A DNA stretch of 64,000 nt from Rhizobium sp. L43. GTDB lineage: Bacteria; Pseudomonadota; Alphaproteobacteria; Rhizobiales; Rhizobiaceae. The notes under the pieces were generated by a model. That model was not told the DNA's origin, made no database searches, and saw nothing but the letters and a program-made list of their open reading frames with translations. Of this stretch, positions 61,417 through 64,000 are shown one piece after another (position 1 is the stretch's first letter; every line of letters starts with the position of its first letter). A program made the translations under genes and the position numbers. The DNA lies in the NCBI RefSeq assembly GCF_002531725.1, contig NZ_NWSQ01000012.1, forward strand, positions 1 to 64,000. The letters are read 5' to 3'.

Positions 61417-61455
61417 ATGGCCGAGACATCGATAGAGTGGACCGACGCATTATGA
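61417..61455 (+). pseudogene. 5' stub of a DUF5131 (phage Gp37/Gp68-like) gene
   Basis: ATG GCC GAG ACA begins MAETSIEWTDA, the characteristic N terminus of DUF5131 proteins, and then stops after Leu at 61455. The family's next residues (TWNPVTGC-like) are missing, so only 12 codons remain. AT-rich DNA upstream (61290-61400) would be its former promoter. From 61456 to 61618 nothing else is recognisable except an inverted repeat CCAATT...AATTGG just before the membrane protein gene. Confidence 0.6.
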
Positions 61456-61618
61456 GTGCCGGCTAGCGCAATGCTGCCTCAGTCATACATAATGCCGCCC
61501 GCGATGCGGAATTAGGACAACCCCAACTTTTTCGGCTGAACGCGACCCTGTGAATAAAGACTCCACAAACCAATTAAAAATTGTACATTTCTCTAAGTGC
61601 AATTGAATTGGAGCGGGG

Positions 61619-62746
61619 ATGATGCCTGATATTGCGCAGGATAAGGAAGTACCTCTGGAGAAGCCGGTTCCTCCGCCACCAATCGAACAGCCCATTGGAG
61701 CTATAGGGTACGCGGTACTTGGTTTTTTGAATCTCTTCGTTGCAATTGCTATTGCAATTGGCATTTTCTACGCAGGACGCCAATTGACGGCTCAGCCGAC
61801 TATGCATCTCTTTAACTATGTTTTGCTTGCCGTCCTCGGTATAACGACGGCTTTATTCTTGTTTGGCGCGATGCGCTCGGGAGCTGCCCTTACAAGCAAA
61901 AAATTGGATACATCCGTGGAGTTGGGCGGCCCAGTCGTCGTTGCCGTGCTGGTCGTAGTGGGAGGCTACTACTTCACAAAGGCGCCAAGCGTCGTGCCCT
62001 TAACCTTCCAGCTCCCGCCTGACAGCGCGCTAACTCCGAACCTGTCCTCAGACGTGAAATTGGTGGTCGACCTTCCGGGGAGACGAGAGACCCTGACCTT
62101 TAACTCCAACGGAGAGGGTACCATTCAACAGGTGTCCTACGGCGATGTCGGACGTCTGATGCAGATCACTCTCCAATCCAATGAGTATAAATTCGAGAAC
62201 AACCAGAGAACCGTCGACGTTCCAATACCAGATAATTGGAAGGTCCCGCTAACTTTGATTCATATAAGTGAGGACGAGCGGAAGCAACAAAAGCTGAAGG
62301 CTATTTATCTCCAGCTTATCGAAGATATCAACCTTGAGCTCGTCCGCAAGGACGCGATGCTTTTCCCGGCTATCGAAGACTACCTGAATCATCCAAGTGT
62401 GCAGGGGTGGGAACGTGTGAAGGTTGCGGCAGGAGATTCCGAGCGACGCATCAACGCATCTTTGGACAAGGAGCTCGAAATCCGCTCAGAATCCGAGCTT
62501 ATAGAGTCACGCCGCAGAATGGCCGCCTCAATCAACGACGCTCCGGAAGTTAAACTGCAAGGACATCAACCTGTCCTCAACGATCTGTTTCAACAACACC
62601 GCCAGCGGGCCGACATCCTAGAAAACATACCGACGGTGATACTACCTAGCCGCGAGCAGGTTATCATGTGGCGCGATCAGATGAAAATCCACTATCTCGA
62701 AATGAAGGATATGGTCCGCTCGATGACTGATAAGCCTGAGATTTAA
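61619..62746 (+). CDS. Unrecognised three-helix membrane protein with beta and helical cytosolic domains
   Basis: This 375-residue protein starts with a Pro-rich tail (PVPPPPIEQP). Three helices follow at about 28-52, 64-86 and 102-120, then a beta-rich region at about 125-215 (VKLVVDLPGRRETLTFNSNG, then VDVPIP) and a charged helical C-terminal part. The beta part resembles small Ig-like modules seen on membrane proteins of bacterial conflict systems; that is impression only. GC content and codon use are lower than the surrounding chromosome, a sign of transfer. GGAGCGGGG precedes ATG 61619. Confidence 0.75.
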   Translation: MMPDIAQDKEVPLEKPVPPPPIEQPIGAIGYAVLGFLNLFVAIAIAIGIFYAGRQLTAQPTMHLFNYVLLAVLGITTALFLFGAMRSGAALTSKKLDTSVELGGPVVVAVLVVVGGYYFTKAPSVVPLTFQLPPDSALTPNLSSDVKLVVDLPGRRETLTFNSNGEGTIQQVSYGDVGRLMQITLQSNEYKFENNQRTVDVPIPDNWKVPLTLIHISEDERKQQKLKAIYLQLIEDINLELVRKDAMLFPAIEDYLNHPSVQGWERVKVAAGDSERRINASLDKELEIRSESELIESRRRMAASINDAPEVKLQGHQPVLNDLFQQHRQRADILENIPTVILPSREQVIMWRDQMKIHYLEMKDMVRSMTDKPEI

Positions 62747-62810
62747 CGCTTCCGGTTTCTGAGCCACCGGTTTGATTAGTCCTCAAGGGACAAACCAACC
62801 TCCCAAAACC

Positions 62811-63563
62811 TCAATGCGCCGTCCCATCCACAATCACATGATCATGATCCAGCGAGCATTTCTCCACCCTAGCCTCGACCCGGTAGATTTCCCGCAGCAT
62901 CTCGGCGGTGACGACATCTCTCGGGGCGCCGCAGGCGCGCATGCGGCCGTTGGCGATGACGAGGACCTTGTCGGCGAAGCGGAGTGCCTGGTTGATGTCG
63001 TGGATGGCGATGAGGACGAGCATGCCCTTGGCACGGGCCTGGCGCCGCATGAAGTCGAGGACTTCGACCTGGCGGTGCAGGTCGAGCGCGCTGGTTGGTT
63101 CGTCCATCAGCATGATCTCTGGCTCGCGCACCAGCGCCTGGGCGATCGAGACGAGCTGGCGCTGGCCGCCGGACAGCGCGCCGAGATCGCGGAAGGCGAT
63201 GGCTGATATATCGAGCGCTGCCATGATCTGGTCGATGAAGCGCAGGTCGCTGTCGCCGACGGCCCAGGACTGGCCCTGCTTGCGGGCGAGCAGGATGGAT
63301 TCGTAGACGGTCAGCACCGCATTGGCCGAAGTATCCTGCGGCATGTAGCTGATGGCGTTTTTCGCCTTCGAGCCCTCGACGACGACATGGCCCGGGCCCT
63401 TGAGCAGGCCGGTGATGCGCTTGAAGAGCGTCGACTTGCCGGCGGCGTTCGGGCCGATCACCGCCACGACCTCGCCTGAGGTCATGACAGGTGTCGTCAC
63501 GTCCTCGACGAAGAGCTTGCGGCCGTGATAGGCGCCGACCGACTGCAACTGAAGCGCTACCAT
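62811..63563 (-). CDS. Iron(III)-siderophore-type ABC transporter, ATP-binding protein
   Basis: This 250-residue ATPase of the FecE/FhuC group has Walker A GPNAAGKSTLFKR, signature LSGGQRQLVSIAQAL and Walker B IMLMDEPTSALDL. The usual Gly in GPNGxGKS is Ala. It overlaps the FecCD permease gene by 7 bp. The C-terminal ARVEKCSLDHDHVIVDG tail is duplicated as a fragment at 59591. The likely substrate is a ferric chelate or haem. Confidence 0.92.
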   Translation of the reverse strand: MVALQLQSVGAYHGRKLFVEDVTTPVMTSGEVVAVIGPNAAGKSTLFKRITGLLKGPGHVVVEGSKAKNAISYMPQDTSANAVLTVYESILLARKQGQSWAVGDSDLRFIDQIMAALDISAIAFRDLGALSGGQRQLVSIAQALVREPEIMLMDEPTSALDLHRQVEVLDFMRRQARAKGMLVLIAIHDINQALRFADKVLVIANGRMRACGAPRDVVTAEMLREIYRVEARVEKCSLDHDHVIVDGTAH

Positions 63564-64000
63564 GACCGGCTCCTGTTCGAGAGGATGAGCGAGAAGAAGA
63601 AGGGTACGCCGACCAGCGCGGTGATGATGCCGATCGGGAAGACGACGCCGGGGATGATCGACTTCGAGACGATCGAGGTCAGCGACAGCAGCAGCGCGCC
63701 CGAGAGGATCGAACCCGGCAGAAAGAAGCGCTGATCCTCGCCGAGGATCATGCGCGCGATATGCGGCCCGACGAGGCCGACGAAGCCGATCGTGCCGACG
63801 AAGCTCACGGGGACGGCGGCAAGCAGCGAGACGACGAGCATGGTTTCCAGCCGGATACGGCGGACATTGACGCCGAAGCTGGCGGCCTTGTCTTCGCCGA
63901 GGCGGATCGCGGTCAGCGCCCAGGCATTGCGGGCAAAGAGCGGCAGTGCTGCCAGCAGAACGGCAAGCGTCACCCAGATCTTCGGCCAGGTGGCCTTGGT
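63557..64000 (-). CDS. FecCD-type ABC permease, C-terminal part (cut by window edge)
   Basis: The visible 147 codons form the C-terminal half of a FecCD permease: LGEDKAASFGVNVRRIRLET, VSFVGTIGFVGLVGPHIARM and SIIPGVVFPIGIITALVGVPFF are family motifs. The gene begins beyond the window and ends with TAG at 63557 inside the ATPase start. It forms the channel of the same importer. Confidence 0.92.
   Translation of the reverse strand, partial: TKATWPKIWVTLAVLLAALPLFARNAWALTAIRLGEDKAASFGVNVRRIRLETMLVVSLLAAVPVSFVGTIGFVGLVGPHIARMILGEDQRFFLPGSILSGALLLSLTSIVSKSIIPGVVFPIGIITALVGVPFFFSLILSNRSRSW

Larger units (their letters stand above)
59591..62908. mobile_element. Accessory insertion bounded by 98-bp imperfect direct repeats
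   Basis: The last 98 bp of the iron ABC ATPase gene (62811-62908) recur at 59591-59688 in the same orientation with about 11 differences. Between them lie only fragments and orphan genes: extensin remnant, IS1595-type tail, small divergent genes, a DUF5131 stub and a membrane protein, with lower GC after about 61100. This is the pattern of an insertion at a gene 3' end that restored the gene. No integrase gene is seen, so the mechanism is open. Confidence 0.6.

Noticed and set aside
1..64000. CRISPR array, rRNA or intact insertion sequence
   Set aside because: No regularly spaced direct repeats, rRNA-like stretch or complete transposase with terminal repeats was seen. tRNA genes were looked for only by eye and none was recognised.

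Overview
The window reads as a chromosomal stretch of a fast-growing rhizobium of the Rhizobium leguminosarum/etli type. Supporting signs are the high-GC coding style, a RopA-type porin, the alphaproteobacterial Usg protein, cobST and mobAB biosynthesis genes, many ABC transporters and LysR/SDR genes, and palindromic intergenic repeats resembling the rhizobial mosaic (RIME-like) family. This assignment rests on recognised protein families and gene style only; no search was run.

Layout. 1-5 kb: a NodIJ/YadGH-like ABC exporter, an SDR with a LysR regulator, and a frameshifted small permease. 5-11 kb: a retroviral-type aspartic protease, DUF1289, cobS, cobT, dgkA, a membrane histidine kinase, a nuclease and a uracil-DNA-glycosylase-like protein. 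11-16 kb: an Lrp regulator, a RopA-type porin, LysR, an AlkD-like repair protein and a 3-hydroxyisobutyrate-type dehydrogenase. 16.5-21 kb: alkanesulfonate use (ssuA, a broken ORF, ssuDCB). 21-24.6 kb: two ArsR/SRPBCC modules with DUF1801 proteins and a GST. 24.7-29.5 kb: a methyltransferase, DUF2270, Usg and a polar amino acid ABC importer lacking its ATPase. 29.8-32 kb: a long low-complexity OmpA protein.

32-39.9 kb looks like a redox or oxidant-response block: DipZ, a Tat-exported epoxide-hydrolase-like enzyme, an OmpR/EnvZ-type two-component pair and a frameshifted Ohr. The DipZ/hydrolase intergenic region carries a striking array of GATACA/TGTATC half-sites. 39.9-49 kb: aldo/keto reductase, cupin, LysR, a double-domain KaiC-like ATPase overlapping a hybrid histidine kinase, mobB-mobA, a DMT permease and an SDR.

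49.6-59.6 kb is a complete-looking sugar or polyol locus. Two SDRs and an RbsABC-type importer are read leftward; a split transketolase, an FGGY kinase and a SorC regulator are read rightward. Three copies of a near-identical AT-rich palindrome sit at both divergent promoters and before the regulator gene. The gene set suggests import, oxidation, phosphorylation and transketolase cleavage of an unusual sugar, possibly branched.

59.6-62.8 kb is an accessory insertion beside an iron-siderophore-type ABC operon. The last 98 bp of the ABC ATPase gene occur on both sides of it. Inside are a broken extensin-like gene, an IS1595/ISXO2 transposase tail, two divergent small genes sharing start-codon bases, an amber-interrupted ORF, a 12-codon stub of a DUF5131 gene, and an unrecognised three-helix membrane protein. 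The window ends in the FecCD-type permease of the iron operon.

Single-base frameshifts interrupt three otherwise intact genes (small DMT permease, alpha/beta hydrolase, ohr), so sequence errors should be excluded before calling them pseudogenes.
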